From Alkalidesulfovibrio alkalitolerans DSM 16529 (GTDB lineage Bacteria; Desulfobacterota; Desulfovibrionia; Desulfovibrionales; Desulfovibrionaceae), in NCBI RefSeq assembly GCF_000422245.1, contig NZ_ATHI01000029.1:1-64000 (forward strand): a DNA stretch of 64,000 bases. The letters are read 5' to 3'. The first letter of the stretch is position 1. Each line of letters starts with the position of its first letter. The translations under genes and the position numbers were made by a program. Below, piece by piece: positions 8,560 to 17,753 of this stretch. Under the pieces are notes generated by a model that was not told the origin of the DNA, made no database searches, and worked only from the letters and a program-made list of their open reading frames with translations.

Positions 8560-10280
8560 TCCTCCGCAAACGCTGGCACTACAGAATCCCCGGAGGCGAC
8601 GCGCCGGTCGAAACCCGGAATATGGCGGACAACCTCGCCCTCGCCGGGGCTCTCGGCGTATCCCCGCTCGTCGTGCGCCTGCTTCGGGGACGGGGCCTTT
8701 CCTCGGCCGACGAGATGGACGTCTTTCTCAATCCGGGGCTCCGCCATCTTGCCTCGCCGGGCGATTATCCCGGCATGGATCAGGCGGCGGCCGTCCTTGC
8801 GCAAGGGCTGGCCGAAGGTCGCACCCTCTGCGTCTGGGGCGACTACGACGTGGACGGCGTGACATCCACGGCTTTGGTGCTGGATTTTCTCGAATCCCGG
8901 GGCATCGCGGCCCGGCATTACATCCCGCCGCGCCAGGAAGGCTACGGCCTGAACCAGGAGCAATTGGAGCGGCTGGCCGCCGAGGGCGTGTCGCTGCTCC
9001 TGACAGTGGACTGCGGCATATCGGCGGTTGAGGAAATCGCCAGGGCGCGCGAACTGGGCATGCTGGTGGTCGTGAGCGACCATCATCTGCCGCCCGAAAC
9101 GCTTCCCGACGCCCATGCCGTCTGCGACCCAAAGCTCGGCCCGTGCCCTTGCGAGAATCTGGCAGGCGTGGGCGTGGCCTTCCTGCTCATGGCCACCCTG
9201 AACCGCCTCTTGCCGGGCGAACCCACGGACATGCGACGCCTTCTCGACCTTGTGGCGCTCGGCACGCTGGCCGACATCGTGGACCTGACCGGGCAGAACC
9301 GAGTGCTGGTCAAGAACGGCCTGCTGCTCCTCAAGCAAGCCACACGGCCCGGCATCTTCGCCCTCAAGGAAGCGGCGGGCATCGCCCCGACCGATCCCAT
9401 GACCGCCGACCAGGTCGTCTTCACCCTTGCGCCGCGCATCAATGCCGCCGGGCGGGTGGGATTGGCCGAAGACGCGCTCTCGCTGCTCCGCGCGCCCGAC
9501 CGCGACACGGCTCGGCCCTACGCCGCCGCCCTGAACGCGTTGAACGTCAAACGGCGCGGCGAAGAGGACGCCATCTTCGATGACGCCTTTGCCCAGGCCA
9601 CCGCCCTTTCCGAGCGTCCAGGCCTGGTGGTCGCGGGCGAGGACTGGCATCCCGGCGTGGTCGGCATCGTAGCTTCACGCCTCGTGGACCGCTTCTACAA
9701 GCCCACACTGGTACTGACCCGCGACGACGGAGATTACAAGGGCTCGGGCCGGTCAACCGAGGAATTCGATTTGTACGCGGGCCTTGCCGCCTGCGCCGAG
9801 GTGATCGAGCATTTCGGCGGACACCGTCAGGCAGCGGGACTGAAAGTCAGGGCCGACCGCCTCGACGACCTGCGCCGGGCCTTCGACACGGCCGTGCTCG
9901 ACCAGCTTGGCCCCACGCCGCCGGGACCGCGTCTGGCCCTGGACATGGTGCTGCCCTTCGCGGACATCACCCACACCCTGCTGCGCGAACTCCAGATGCT
10001 CGAACCTTACGGCCAGGGCAACCCTGAGCCGGTCTTCGCCTCGGCACGCGTGCTGCTCGAAGGCATGTCACCCTTCGGCCGCGATCTCGCCCATCTCAAG
10101 CTCCTGCTGCGCGACATCGAAACACAGGTGGCCTTGCGAGCCAACGCCTGGCGCATGGCCTCGGTCATTCCCCGCTCCATGGCGGGCAAAACCGTGCGCG
10201 CAGCCTACCAGCCGCGCATCAACACCTGGAAGGGCGTGCCGAACATCGAGCTGCAACTGCGCGACATCATGCTCGACTGA
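8556..10280 (+). CDS. recJ: Single-stranded-DNA-specific exonuclease RecJ
   Basis: 5'-3' single-strand exonuclease for recombination and mismatch repair (574 aa). DHH-family metal motifs are present: WGDYDVDGVTST, TVDCGIS, VVSDHHLPPE, DLVALGTLADIVDL and RINAAGR. The DHHA1 part carries GSGRS and FGGHRQAAGL, and an OB-like C-terminal domain follows. The ATG at 8556 overlaps the stop of the HDOD gene by four bases. The frame is open for a further 35 codons upstream but lies inside that gene. Confidence 0.95.
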   Translation: MILRKRWHYRIPGGDAPVETRNMADNLALAGALGVSPLVVRLLRGRGLSSADEMDVFLNPGLRHLASPGDYPGMDQAAAVLAQGLAEGRTLCVWGDYDVDGVTSTALVLDFLESRGIAARHYIPPRQEGYGLNQEQLERLAAEGVSLLLTVDCGISAVEEIARARELGMLVVVSDHHLPPETLPDAHAVCDPKLGPCPCENLAGVGVAFLLMATLNRLLPGEPTDMRRLLDLVALGTLADIVDLTGQNRVLVKNGLLLLKQATRPGIFALKEAAGIAPTDPMTADQVVFTLAPRINAAGRVGLAEDALSLLRAPDRDTARPYAAALNALNVKRRGEEDAIFDDAFAQATALSERPGLVVAGEDWHPGVVGIVASRLVDRFYKPTLVLTRDDGDYKGSGRSTEEFDLYAGLAACAEVIEHFGGHRQAAGLKVRADRLDDLRRAFDTAVLDQLGPTPPGPRLALDMVLPFADITHTLLRELQMLEPYGQGNPEPVFASARVLLEGMSPFGRDLAHLKLLLRDIETQVALRANAWRMASVIPRSMAGKTVRAAYQPRINTWKGVPNIELQLRDIMLD

Positions 10281-10349
10281 CTGTCTTGCCCCCGGCCTCC
10301 TAACCGGCTACAAGGCGCAAAACAAGGCCCCCAGGGGCAAACGACACTC

Positions 10350-11588
10350 ATGAAACGCCTGCGCGACATATTCGGCCGGAAATCCGACGCCGACGCCTTC
10401 TTCTCCTGGTTTCCCATTCTTCTACTGCTTTTCGGGCTGTGGCTGCTCTACGGCATTTTCGCCCCGTTCCTGGACGCGATCATTTTTGCCGCAGTCCTGG
10501 CCGCGCTCTTCTCTCCGCTCTTCGCCTGGACAGTGGAACGCGTGGGCGGTCGCCGCAATCTTTCCGCCCTGCTCATCCTGCTTCTGGCCGTGGTCTGCAT
10601 CCTCATCCCGGCCATGCTCTTCCTGGGCGGGCTCGTAGCCCAAGGCAGGGAAGCCCTGGCCCAGATCAACGTCTGGCTCAGATCCAACGATCTGGAACTG
10701 CTTCTGAAAGACGGAAGCGTGGCCCGATGGCTCGCCTGGGTACAGGAGCATGTGCCCGGACTCGATCTGTCGCACATGGACATCCCCTCGCGCCTGCTGG
10801 GCTTCACGCAGACCGTGGGACAAAAGATACTGACCATGAGCACCCAGATACTCGGCAACGCGGTGCTCTTCATCATCCACTTCGCCTTGATGCTTTTCTT
10901 CCTTTTCTATTTCCTGAAGGATGGAAAGGAATGGCTCGAACGCCTCAAATACCTGCTGCCCATGCGCCTGGAGCAGGCGGACGCCGTTGCCGACAGGTTG
11001 CGCAAGGTCTGCAAGGCCGTGCTCGTGGGCGGCCTGCTGGTGGCCACGCTCCAGGGCATCGTGGGCGGCGTCGGCTTGGCCATGGTCGGCCTGCCCGGCC
11101 TTTTCTGGGGCACGATGATGGGCTTCGCCTCGCTCATCCCACTCGTGGGCACAGGCCTCATCTGGGTTCCGGCCTGCCTGTGGCTACTGATCCTGGGCAA
11201 ATGGCAGGCATCTCTCTTTCTGGCCGCTTGGTGCGGCATTATCGTGGTGCAGATCGATACCTTCCTGCGCCCTTACTTCATGAAGGGCTCGTCCCAGGTG
11301 CCGGTGCTGTTCATCTTCCTTTCGGTCATCGGCGGGGTCAACGCCTTCGGTCCCGCAGGCATCCTCTACGGCCCCCTGGTCCTGGCCTTCGCCACCACGA
11401 TGATCAAGATATACGACCAGCAGTACGCCCACGTGCTCTCGGTTCGCGAACGGCCGCAAAACGGGGGGGGAGTTGTCGAAGCACCGCTCGTATCCCCCGC
11501 CACCGACGCGGAGGAGGCTCCGACGGAAGCAAAAGAGCCAAGCGCTCCTAGCGCTCGCGCTCCCGACGGGCCGTCTTCCAACTCCTGA
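10350..11588 (+). CDS. AI-2E family (PerM/YdiK-type) transporter
   Basis: Inner-membrane protein of 412 aa with about eight hydrophobic segments: a pair near residues 15-55, one near 70-90, one near 170-190 and a cluster from 230 to 345. The family signature is visible in GLPGLFWGTMMGFASLIPLVG and FGPAGILYGPLVLAFA. Members export autoinducer-2 or other small solutes, or Na+; the substrate here cannot be told. The last 41 bp overlap, on the opposite strand, the end of the HNH gene. The C-terminal tail (about 45 residues) is hydrophilic and variable. Confidence 0.85.
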   Translation: MKRLRDIFGRKSDADAFFSWFPILLLLFGLWLLYGIFAPFLDAIIFAAVLAALFSPLFAWTVERVGGRRNLSALLILLLAVVCILIPAMLFLGGLVAQGREALAQINVWLRSNDLELLLKDGSVARWLAWVQEHVPGLDLSHMDIPSRLLGFTQTVGQKILTMSTQILGNAVLFIIHFALMLFFLFYFLKDGKEWLERLKYLLPMRLEQADAVADRLRKVCKAVLVGGLLVATLQGIVGGVGLAMVGLPGLFWGTMMGFASLIPLVGTGLIWVPACLWLLILGKWQASLFLAAWCGIIVVQIDTFLRPYFMKGSSQVPVLFIFLSVIGGVNAFGPAGILYGPLVLAFATTMIKIYDQQYAHVLSVRERPQNGGGVVEAPLVSPATDAEEAPTEAKEPSAPSARAPDGPSSNS

Positions 11589-11871
11589 GCTTGGGCGAAA
11601 AGCCGTCCGGCTTGCCCGAGAGCCATTTACGCCAGCGCGCAATGCGCTCGTCCGCCAGAATCTTCTCCAAGGTATCGTAATTTTCGGCCAGATCTCGTTC
11701 GTCGAATGTCTGGTGCAGCGTGGCGTGGCACGGGCGGCAAAGCGGAATCGTGGCGCACAGGTCGCGACCCTGCGCGCCGTTTCGGCGCTTCAGGCGGCGG
11801 TGCACGGCGCGCGGCACGAGGTGATGGCGGGTGGTGGCGGCGCTGCGGCCGCACAAGGCGCACGGCTCCAT
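11548..11871 (-). CDS. Small HNH-nuclease-like protein
   Basis: 107-aa protein with CALCGR, then TRHHLVPRAVHRRLK, then LCRPCHATLHQTF. The two CxxC pairs and the HH plus CH positions match an HNH/zinc-finger nuclease core. The C-terminal third is basic (RWRKWLSGKPDGFSPK). It sits 28 bp behind lipA on the same strand and probably shares its transcript, although it has no evident role in lipoylation. The ribosome-binding site is weak. Its 3' end overlaps the AI-2E permease gene by 41 bp on the other strand. Confidence 0.75.
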   Translation of the reverse strand: MEPCALCGRSAATTRHHLVPRAVHRRLKRRNGAQGRDLCATIPLCRPCHATLHQTFDERDLAENYDTLEKILADERIARWRKWLSGKPDGFSPKLRSWKTARRERER

Positions 11872-11899
11872 GGCTCAAGACGATAGGCCGTGCCCGGGC

Positions 11900-12778
11900 T
11901 CAGGGCAAGTCCTCGGCCTTGGGCGCGAAGAGGGCCGCGTTGTAGCTCGATCGCACCAGCGGCGCGCAGAACATGTGCGGCACGCCAAGCGAACGGCCGA
12001 AGGCCGCGTATTCCTCGAAGACCTCGGGCCGCACGTAGCGCTCGACTTCCGGATGGGCCATGCTCGGCCGCATGTACTGGCCGACGGTCACGATGTCGCA
12101 GCCCGCGTCGTGAAGGTCGCGGATCACGTCGCGCACCTCCTCGTTTGTCTCTCCCAGACCGACCATGATCCCGGACTTGACCCGCAGGCCGGGCGAGATA
12201 TCCCTGGCCGCGCGCAAAACGTCCAGGCTTTGCGCGTAGTCGGCCTGCGGCCGGATGGCCGGGTACAGGCGCGGCACCGTCTCCAAATTGTGGTTGAAGA
12301 CGTCCGGCCCGGCGGCCAGCACCACGGCCAAGGCCGCGCAATCCCCGCCGAAATCCGGGGTCAGCACCTCGGTGGTCGTGCCCGGATGGTCGGCCTTGAT
12401 CGCGCGCAACACGGCCGCGAAATGCGCGGCCCCGCCGTCGGGCAGGTCGTCGCGCGTCACCGAGGTCACGACCACGTGCGAAAGCCCAAGACGCCGCACG
12501 GCCTCGCTGATGCGGCCGGGCTCGTCCGCTTGCAGGGGCTCGGGGCGGCCGCCCTCGATGTTGCAAAAGGCGCAGCCGCGCGTGCAGGTACGGCCCATGA
12601 TGAGGAAGGTGGCTACCGAGGCCCCGAAGCATTCCCAGGTGTTGGGGCAGCGCGCGGACTGACAGACCGTGTTCAGCCGCAGGTCGGCCAAAAGCCGGGC
12701 CGTGCCGCTGCACCGTCCCGAGGCGGGCAGCTTGACCCTAAGCCAGGGTGGGATGCGCAAGGCGGGTCGCGAGGGCAT
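11900..12778 (-). CDS. lipA: Lipoyl synthase
   Basis: Radical SAM enzyme that inserts two sulfurs into protein-bound octanoyl groups (292 aa). The auxiliary cluster motif is [12 protein letters not shown] (residues 39-50) and the radical SAM motif is [18 protein letters not shown] and [13 protein letters not shown] are typical of LipA. The gene start overlaps the end of lipB by 41 bp, so both are translated from one message. The alternative start at an internal GTG (VKLPASG) would remove the overlap but lose the conserved IPPWLR segment. Confidence 0.95.
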   Translation of the reverse strand: MPSRPALRIPPWLRVKLPASGRCSGTARLLADLRLNTVCQSARCPNTWECFGASVATFLIMGRTCTRGCAFCNIEGGRPEPLQADEPGRISEAVRRLGLSHVVVTSVTRDDLPDGGAAHFAAVLRAIKADHPGTTTEVLTPDFGGDCAALAVVLAAGPDVFNHNLETVPRLYPAIRPQADYAQSLDVLRAARDISPGLRVKSGIMVGLGETNEEVRDVIRDLHDAGCDIVTVGQYMRPSMAHPEVERYVRPEVFEEYAAFGRSLGVPHMFCAPLVRSSYNAALFAPKAEDLP

Positions 12779-13373
12779 GGCTGAGCGTCTCCTTGACCGA
12801 TTCCATGGGCGGGGCCTCGCCGCGCTCGATCGCCAGCGAGGTGGGCCGCGCGCCTTCTATCCCGCACAGGGTGATCAGGTCAAACAGCGAAAGATCCTCG
12901 CCCACGTTCAGCGCAAGGCCGTGCCACGTGACCCAGCGCTTGACCGCCACGCCGATGGAGCACAGCTTGCCGCGCGCGGTCCACACGCCGGGAAAGCCCT
13001 CCCGCCGCTCGGCCGCAACGCCGAAAATCCCGGCCGTCTCCACCACCGCGTCCTCAAGGTCGTCGAAGAAGCGCCTGAGCCCGCCGGGCCGCGCGGCGAT
13101 GCGCACCACGGGATAGGCCACGAGCTGGCCGGGAAAATGGCAGGTAATCTTGCCGCCGCGCGCCGAATGGGCAAGCTCGATACCGCGCGAGGCCAGGAAA
13201 TCCGGCGCGGCCAGCAGATGCTCGCCCCCGCCGTGACGGCCGATGGTGATGACCGGCGGATGCTCCACAAGGAACAGCGTGTCCTCGCCGCCCTCGGCCA
13301 CCTCCATGAGCCGCGCCTGTTGCACGGCTTCGACCTCTGCATAGGCCGCACGGCCAAGATCGACGATGCGCAC
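12738..13373 (-). CDS. lipB: Octanoyl-[ACP]:protein N-octanoyltransferase LipB
   Basis: Transfers octanoyl from acyl-carrier protein to lipoyl-dependent enzymes (211 aa). [33 protein letters not shown], and [17 protein letters not shown] with the invariant Lys/Cys region are visible. I set the start at the GTG at 13373, because GGAGG lies exactly six bases upstream. An ATG 42 bp earlier gives an unusual basic extension and has no ribosome-binding site. It is the first gene of lipB-lipA-HNH. Confidence 0.93.
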   Translation of the reverse strand: MRIVDLGRAAYAEVEAVQQARLMEVAEGGEDTLFLVEHPPVITIGRHGGGEHLLAAPDFLASRGIELAHSARGGKITCHFPGQLVAYPVVRIAARPGGLRRFFDDLEDAVVETAGIFGVAAERREGFPGVWTARGKLCSIGVAVKRWVTWHGLALNVGEDLSLFDLITLCGIEGARPTSLAIERGEAPPMESVKETLSHALATRLAHPTLA

Positions 13374-13472
13374 GAAAACCCTCCAGATACGACGCCGCAC
13401 GATACACCGCCGCAACGCCGAGGAAAAGCGGTGCGCGGGGGCCTTTTCAGGCCATGAATCGCGTTCGTTCGT

Positions 13473-13501
13473 TTGACAAAGCGAGACGAAATCTACACAA
13501 T
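13473..13501 (+). promoter_or_regulatory. Candidate sigma-70 promoter of the frdCAB-fumarase operon
   Basis: A perfect -35 box TTGACA (13473-13478) is followed after 17 bases by CACAAT (13496-13501). It would give a leader of about 120 bases before frdC. This reading is from sequence only. Confidence 0.45.
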
Positions 13502-13524
13502 CCGTCGGCTTAGCGCCACATGCC

Positions 13525-13536
13525 TTGATTGGTCAA
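13525..13536. promoter_or_regulatory. Inverted repeat in the frdC leader, possible operator
   Basis: TTGATTGGTCAA is an inverted repeat with TTGA/TCAA arms and a 4-base centre, of the kind bound by CRP/FNR-family regulators. It lies about 20 bases downstream of the predicted transcription start, where a bound repressor could block the operon. The spacing is two bases shorter than a classical FNR box. Confidence 0.3.
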
Positions 13537-13627
13537 CCACACAATCTCGCATCCGCGCCAAAGCCGGGGCAGGCGGGCCCCTTTTTCTCAGTCGTTTTCC
13601 TTTCATCAACCCTTGCTGGAGGCAGGC

Positions 13628-14278
13628 ATGTCAGTTGAAGCAACCATGCACGTCGTCAGGCCATCACGCAGGGACGCCTATCTGGATTGGCTGCAAATGC
13701 TGACCGGAGCGGCGCTCATCCTGTTCATGTGGTCGCACATGATCCTCGTTTCGTCCGTGATCTTCGGCCAAGGCGCCATGAACGCCATCGCGGGCTTTTT
13801 CGAGGACACCTACATGGCCCAGGTCGGCGGGCCCCTCATTTTCCTGGCCTTTCTCGTGCATTTCGTCATCGCGGCGCGCAAGGTGCCGTTCCGCGCCGAA
13901 CAGCAGAAGACCATCTGGGCGCACGCCAAGATGCTTCGCCACCGCGACACCTGGCTGTGGCTGGTCCAAGTCGTCTCGGCCATGATCATCCTGATCATGG
14001 GCGCGATCCACATGTGGGTCGTGCTCACCGACCTGCCCATCACGGCCGCCAAGTCCGCCGAGCGCATCCAGGGCGGCTTCTGGTTCTTCTTCTATCTGGT
14101 GCTCCTTCCCCTGGTGGAACTGCACGTCTCCATCGGGTTCTACCGCATCGGCGTCAAATGGGGCTTCATCAAGACGGACAGGCGTCCCCAGGCCAAGAAG
14201 GCCGAGAACATCCTGTTCATCGTCTTCATGGCCATCGGCCTGGTCACCCTGCTCAGATTCCTGACGCTGTCGGTCTAG
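13628..14278 (+). CDS. frdC: Fumarate reductase/succinate dehydrogenase cytochrome b subunit
   Basis: Membrane anchor of quinol:fumarate reductase (216 aa). Five hydrophobic helices are visible, with histidines in FMWSHM, LVHFVIA, MGAIHMW and VELHVSIGFYR positioned as axial ligands for two b hemes, as in the Wolinella-type diheme enzyme. GGAGG lies five bases before the ATG at 13628. It is the first gene of frdCAB; frdA starts 13 bp downstream. In Desulfovibrio-type organisms the complex can run in either direction with menaquinone. Confidence 0.9.
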   Translation: MSVEATMHVVRPSRRDAYLDWLQMLTGAALILFMWSHMILVSSVIFGQGAMNAIAGFFEDTYMAQVGGPLIFLAFLVHFVIAARKVPFRAEQQKTIWAHAKMLRHRDTWLWLVQVVSAMIILIMGAIHMWVVLTDLPITAAKSAERIQGGFWFFFYLVLLPLVELHVSIGFYRIGVKWGFIKTDRRPQAKKAENILFIVFMAIGLVTLLRFLTLSV

Positions 14279-14291
14279 GGGGGAGGAAACA

Positions 14292-16145
14292 ATGCAGACC
14301 TTTTATTCCGATCTGTTGGTCGTCGGAGCGGGACTCTCGGGCGAGCGCATCGCCGTCGAGGCCGCCGAGGCGGGCTTCTCCGTCATTGTCCTGTCCATCG
14401 TCCCCGCCCGCCGCTCGCACTCCTCGGCCGCCCAGGGCGGCATGCAGGCGGCGCTCGGCAACTGCGCCATGGGCAAGGGCGACTGTCCCGACGTGCACTT
14501 CGCCGACACCGTGAAGGGCTCGGACTGGGGCTGCGACCAGGAGGTCGCCCGCCTCTTCGCCGACACCGCGCCCATCGAGATGCGCCGCCTGGCGCACTGG
14601 GGCGTGCCCTGGAACCGCGTGGTGCCGGGCAAGTCCCACTACTTCAAGGGCGGCGAGAAGTTCGAGAAGTACGAGGAACCCGAAAAGGAAGGGCTGATCA
14701 CGGCCCGCTCCTTCGGCGGCACGGCCAAGTGGCGCACCTGCTACACCTCGGACGGCACGGGCCACGCGGTCATGTGCACCATGGACAACCGCTGCGCCGA
14801 ACTGGGCATCGACGTGCGCGACCGCTCCGAGGCCATCGCCCTGATCCACGACGGCCAGCAGTGTTACGGCGCGGTCGTGCGCTGCCTGCGCACGGGCGAG
14901 CTGCACACCTACCTGGCCAAGGCCACGGCCATCTGCACCGGCGGCTTCGGCCGCATCTACAAGGCCACCACCAACGCCGTGATCTGCGACGGCGGCGGCC
15001 ACGTCATGACCATGGACACGGGCGTGGTGCCGCTTGGCAACCCCGAGGCCATCCAGTTCCATCCCACCGGCATCGTGCCCACGGACATCCTGGTCACCGA
15101 AGGCTGCCGCGGCGACGGCGGAACGCTCCTCGACGCCAACCGGGAGCGCTTCATGCACATCTACGAGCCGGACAAGGCCGAGCTCGCCTCGCGCGATGTG
15201 GTCTCGCGCTGGATGACCCACCACATGCGCCAGGGCAAGGGCGTCAAGTCGCCCTACGGCGAGCACCTCTACCTGGACATCCGCCACCTGGGCGACAAGC
15301 ACATCTCCACCAAGCTGCGCGAGGTGGACGAGATCTGCAAGCACTTCCTGGGCATCGATCCGCGCACCGAACTGATCCCGGTGCGGCCGACCCAGCACTA
15401 CACCATGGCCGGCGTGCGCACCGACAAGAGCGGCGCGGCCTACGGCCTGAAGGGCCTGTTCTCGGCGGGCGAGGCCGCCTGCTGGGACATGCACGGCTTC
15501 AACCGCCTGGGGGGCAACTCCCTGGCCGAAACCGTGGTCGCGGGCGGCATCATCGGCAAGAAGGTGGCTGAGTACCTGGCCGGGGCCGACGTCTCCATCT
15601 CCACGGCCCTGGTGCGCGACGCCGTGCGCAAGCAACAGGAGCGCATCGCCGCGTTCGCTTCGGGCGCAAACGGCTCCGAGGACGTCTTCAAGGTCCGCGA
15701 GGCCATGCAGGACGCGCTCATGGACGGCTGCTTCGTGTTCCGCAACGGCAAGGATCTGGAGGCCTGCATCCTGCGGCTGCAAGACATCCTCGATCGCGCG
15801 CGCAAGGTGGGCCTGAAGTCGAACGGCAAGGGCGCAAGCCCCGAACTGGCCGCCGCCCTGAAGATCGAGGGGCAGGTCAAGCTGGCCATGTGCATCGCCG
15901 TGGCCGCGCTGGCGCGCACCGAGTCGCGCGGCTCGCACGCGCGCGAGGATCACCCCGAGCGCAACGACCGCGACTGGCTCAAGCGCACCCTGGCCGTCTG
16001 GCCCGAGGGCGCGGACATGCCCGTCCTGTCCTACGAGGCCCCGAGCTCGGTCTGGGAAATCCCGCCGGGCGACCGCGGCTACGGCGGCGGCACGATCATC
16101 CCGGCCGACAAGCTGCCCGGTCTCGACCAAGACATCGCGGATTAA
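14292..16145 (+). CDS. frdA: Fumarate reductase flavoprotein subunit
   Basis: Catalytic subunit carrying covalent FAD (617 aa). It has a dinucleotide-binding start (LLVVGAGLSGERIAVEAAEA), the FAD-attachment region HSSAAQGGMQAALGN, QFHPTGIVPT, and the active-site segment PTQHYTMAGVRTD, with GGNSLAE near the FAD. Subunit order C-A-B matches the epsilon/delta-proteobacterial enzyme. A GGGAGG lies nine bases before the ATG. It works on the cytoplasmic face with FrdB and FrdC. Confidence 0.96.
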   Translation: MQTFYSDLLVVGAGLSGERIAVEAAEAGFSVIVLSIVPARRSHSSAAQGGMQAALGNCAMGKGDCPDVHFADTVKGSDWGCDQEVARLFADTAPIEMRRLAHWGVPWNRVVPGKSHYFKGGEKFEKYEEPEKEGLITARSFGGTAKWRTCYTSDGTGHAVMCTMDNRCAELGIDVRDRSEAIALIHDGQQCYGAVVRCLRTGELHTYLAKATAICTGGFGRIYKATTNAVICDGGGHVMTMDTGVVPLGNPEAIQFHPTGIVPTDILVTEGCRGDGGTLLDANRERFMHIYEPDKAELASRDVVSRWMTHHMRQGKGVKSPYGEHLYLDIRHLGDKHISTKLREVDEICKHFLGIDPRTELIPVRPTQHYTMAGVRTDKSGAAYGLKGLFSAGEAACWDMHGFNRLGGNSLAETVVAGGIIGKKVAEYLAGADVSISTALVRDAVRKQQERIAAFASGANGSEDVFKVREAMQDALMDGCFVFRNGKDLEACILRLQDILDRARKVGLKSNGKGASPELAAALKIEGQVKLAMCIAVAALARTESRGSHAREDHPERNDRDWLKRTLAVWPEGADMPVLSYEAPSSVWEIPPGDRGYGGGTIIPADKLPGLDQDIAD

Positions 16146-16157
16146 GGGAGGCGACGC

Positions 16158-16898
16158 ATGGCTCGACTGCTCAAGTTCAACATATTCCGCTACAATCCCA
16201 TGGACGAGGCCTCCACGCCCCGCATGCAGGAGTTCGTGCTCGAAGAGACGGTCAACATGACCCTCTTCATCGCGCTCAACCGCCTGCGCGAGGAACAGGA
16301 TCCCTCCCTGATGTTCGACTTCTGCTGCCGCGCGGGCATCTGCGGCTCGTGCGCCATGGTCATCAACGGCCGTCCCGGCCTGGCCTGCCAGACCAAGACC
16401 GCCGACATGCCGCAGGACATCACGCTTCTGCCCCTGCCGGTCTACAAGCTCATCGGCGACATCTCCGTGGACACGGGAAGCTGGTTCCGCGAGATGTACG
16501 AGAAGACCGAGTCCTGGGTCCACACCAGCAAGGTCTTCGACCCCACGGCGCTCGAAGAGCGCATGGACAACGAAGTGGCCGAGCAGATCTACGAACTGGA
16601 GCGCTGCGTGGAGTGCGGCTGCTGCGTGGCCGCCTGCGGCACCGCGCGGCTGCGCGACGACTTCATGGGCGCGGCGGCGCTGAACCGCGTGGCCCGCTTC
16701 GTGGTCGATCCGCGCGACGAGCGCACGGACAAGGACTACTTCGAGATCATCGGCAACGACGAGGGAATCTTCGGCTGCATGGGCCTTTTGGCCTGCGAGG
16801 ACGTCTGCCCCAAGGGGCTGCCCCTGCAGAACCAGCTCGGTTTCCTGCGCCGCAAGATGGGCATCACGGCCCTGAAGAACCTCTTCGGCCGCAAGTAG
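16158..16898 (+). CDS. frdB: Fumarate reductase iron-sulfur subunit
   Basis: Electron-transfer subunit (246 aa). Three clusters can be read from the sequence: [2Fe-2S] in CCRAGICGSC...C, [4Fe-4S] in CVECGCCVAAC, and [3Fe-4S] in CMGLLACEDVCPKGLP. It passes electrons between the hemes of FrdC and the flavin of FrdA. It begins 12 bp after frdA with a GGGAGG site and ends 15 bp before the fumarase genes. Confidence 0.96.
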   Translation: MARLLKFNIFRYNPMDEASTPRMQEFVLEETVNMTLFIALNRLREEQDPSLMFDFCCRAGICGSCAMVINGRPGLACQTKTADMPQDITLLPLPVYKLIGDISVDTGSWFREMYEKTESWVHTSKVFDPTALEERMDNEVAEQIYELERCVECGCCVAACGTARLRDDFMGAAALNRVARFVVDPRDERTDKDYFEIIGNDEGIFGCMGLLACEDVCPKGLPLQNQLGFLRRKMGITALKNLFGRK

Positions 16899-16913
16899 GG
16901 AGAGAAACGCACA

Positions 16914-17753
16914 ATGCGAGAAATACCGGCGCAAACCGTCATCGACGCGGTGGCCAAGCTGTGCATCGACGCCAACCGCCATCTGCCCGAGGATGTGAAG
17001 AAGACCTTCGCGGACTGCGCGGCGGCCGAGAATTCCGACGCCGCGCGCGAGATATTCGCGCAACTCACCGAAAACTATGAACTGGCCGCCAAGACCGGCC
17101 TGCCGCTGTGCCAGGACACGGGCCTGGCCGTGCTCTTCGTCGAGGTCGGCGAGGACGTGCGCGTGGCGGGCATGACGCTGCGCGAGGCCATCAACGAGGG
17201 CGTGCGCAAGGGCTACCAGGAAGGCTTCCTGCGCAAGTCCGTGTGCGATCCCCTGACCCGCAAGAACACCGGCGACAACACCCCGGCCATCGTGCACTTC
17301 GACCTTGTGCCCGGCGACAGGCTGAAAATCCTGTTCATGGCCAAGGGCGGCGGTTCGGAAAACATGTCGCGCGTGACCATGCTCTCGCCCGCCCAGGGCT
17401 GGGAAGGCATCAAGAAGTTCGTGGTGCAGCGCGTGGCCGAGGCCGGGCCGAACCCCTGCCCGCCCACCGTGGTCGGCGTGGGCATCGGCGGCGACTTCGA
17501 GCTGGCCGCGATCATCGCCAAGAAGGCGCTGGCGCGCAAACTCGACGACGTGAACCCCGATCCCAAGCTGGCCGAAATGGAAAAGGAACTGCTGGAGGCG
17601 ATCAACAAGCTCGGCATCGGCCCCATGGGCCTGGGCGGCAAGACGACCTCGCTCGGCGTCAAGATCGCCATGCATCCCTGCCACATCGCCAGCCTGCCCC
17701 TGGCCGTGAACATCCAGTGCCACTCCGCGCGGCACGAGGAGGTGGAGCTGTAA
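16914..17753 (+). CDS. Class I fumarate hydratase alpha subunit
   Basis: Oxygen-sensitive [4Fe-4S] hydro-lyase subunit of the TtdA/FumA-N type (279 aa). Cluster cysteines are expected in LCQDTGLAV, NPCPPTVVG and HPCHIASLP. GGGSENMSRVTML and GIGGDFELA are typical. It is paired with the separate beta subunit, as usual in strict anaerobes. Linkage to fumarate reductase indicates fumarase rather than tartrate dehydratase. Its stop shares a base with the start of the beta gene. Confidence 0.92.
   Translation: MREIPAQTVIDAVAKLCIDANRHLPEDVKKTFADCAAAENSDAAREIFAQLTENYELAAKTGLPLCQDTGLAVLFVEVGEDVRVAGMTLREAINEGVRKGYQEGFLRKSVCDPLTRKNTGDNTPAIVHFDLVPGDRLKILFMAKGGGSENMSRVTMLSPAQGWEGIKKFVVQRVAEAGPNPCPPTVVGVGIGGDFELAAIIAKKALARKLDDVNPDPKLAEMEKELLEAINKLGIGPMGLGGKTTSLGVKIAMHPCHIASLPLAVNIQCHSARHEEVEL

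Noticed and set aside
11831-12784. Plus-strand frame opposite lipA
   Set aside because: Shadow of lipA, low-complexity translation, no ribosome-binding site.
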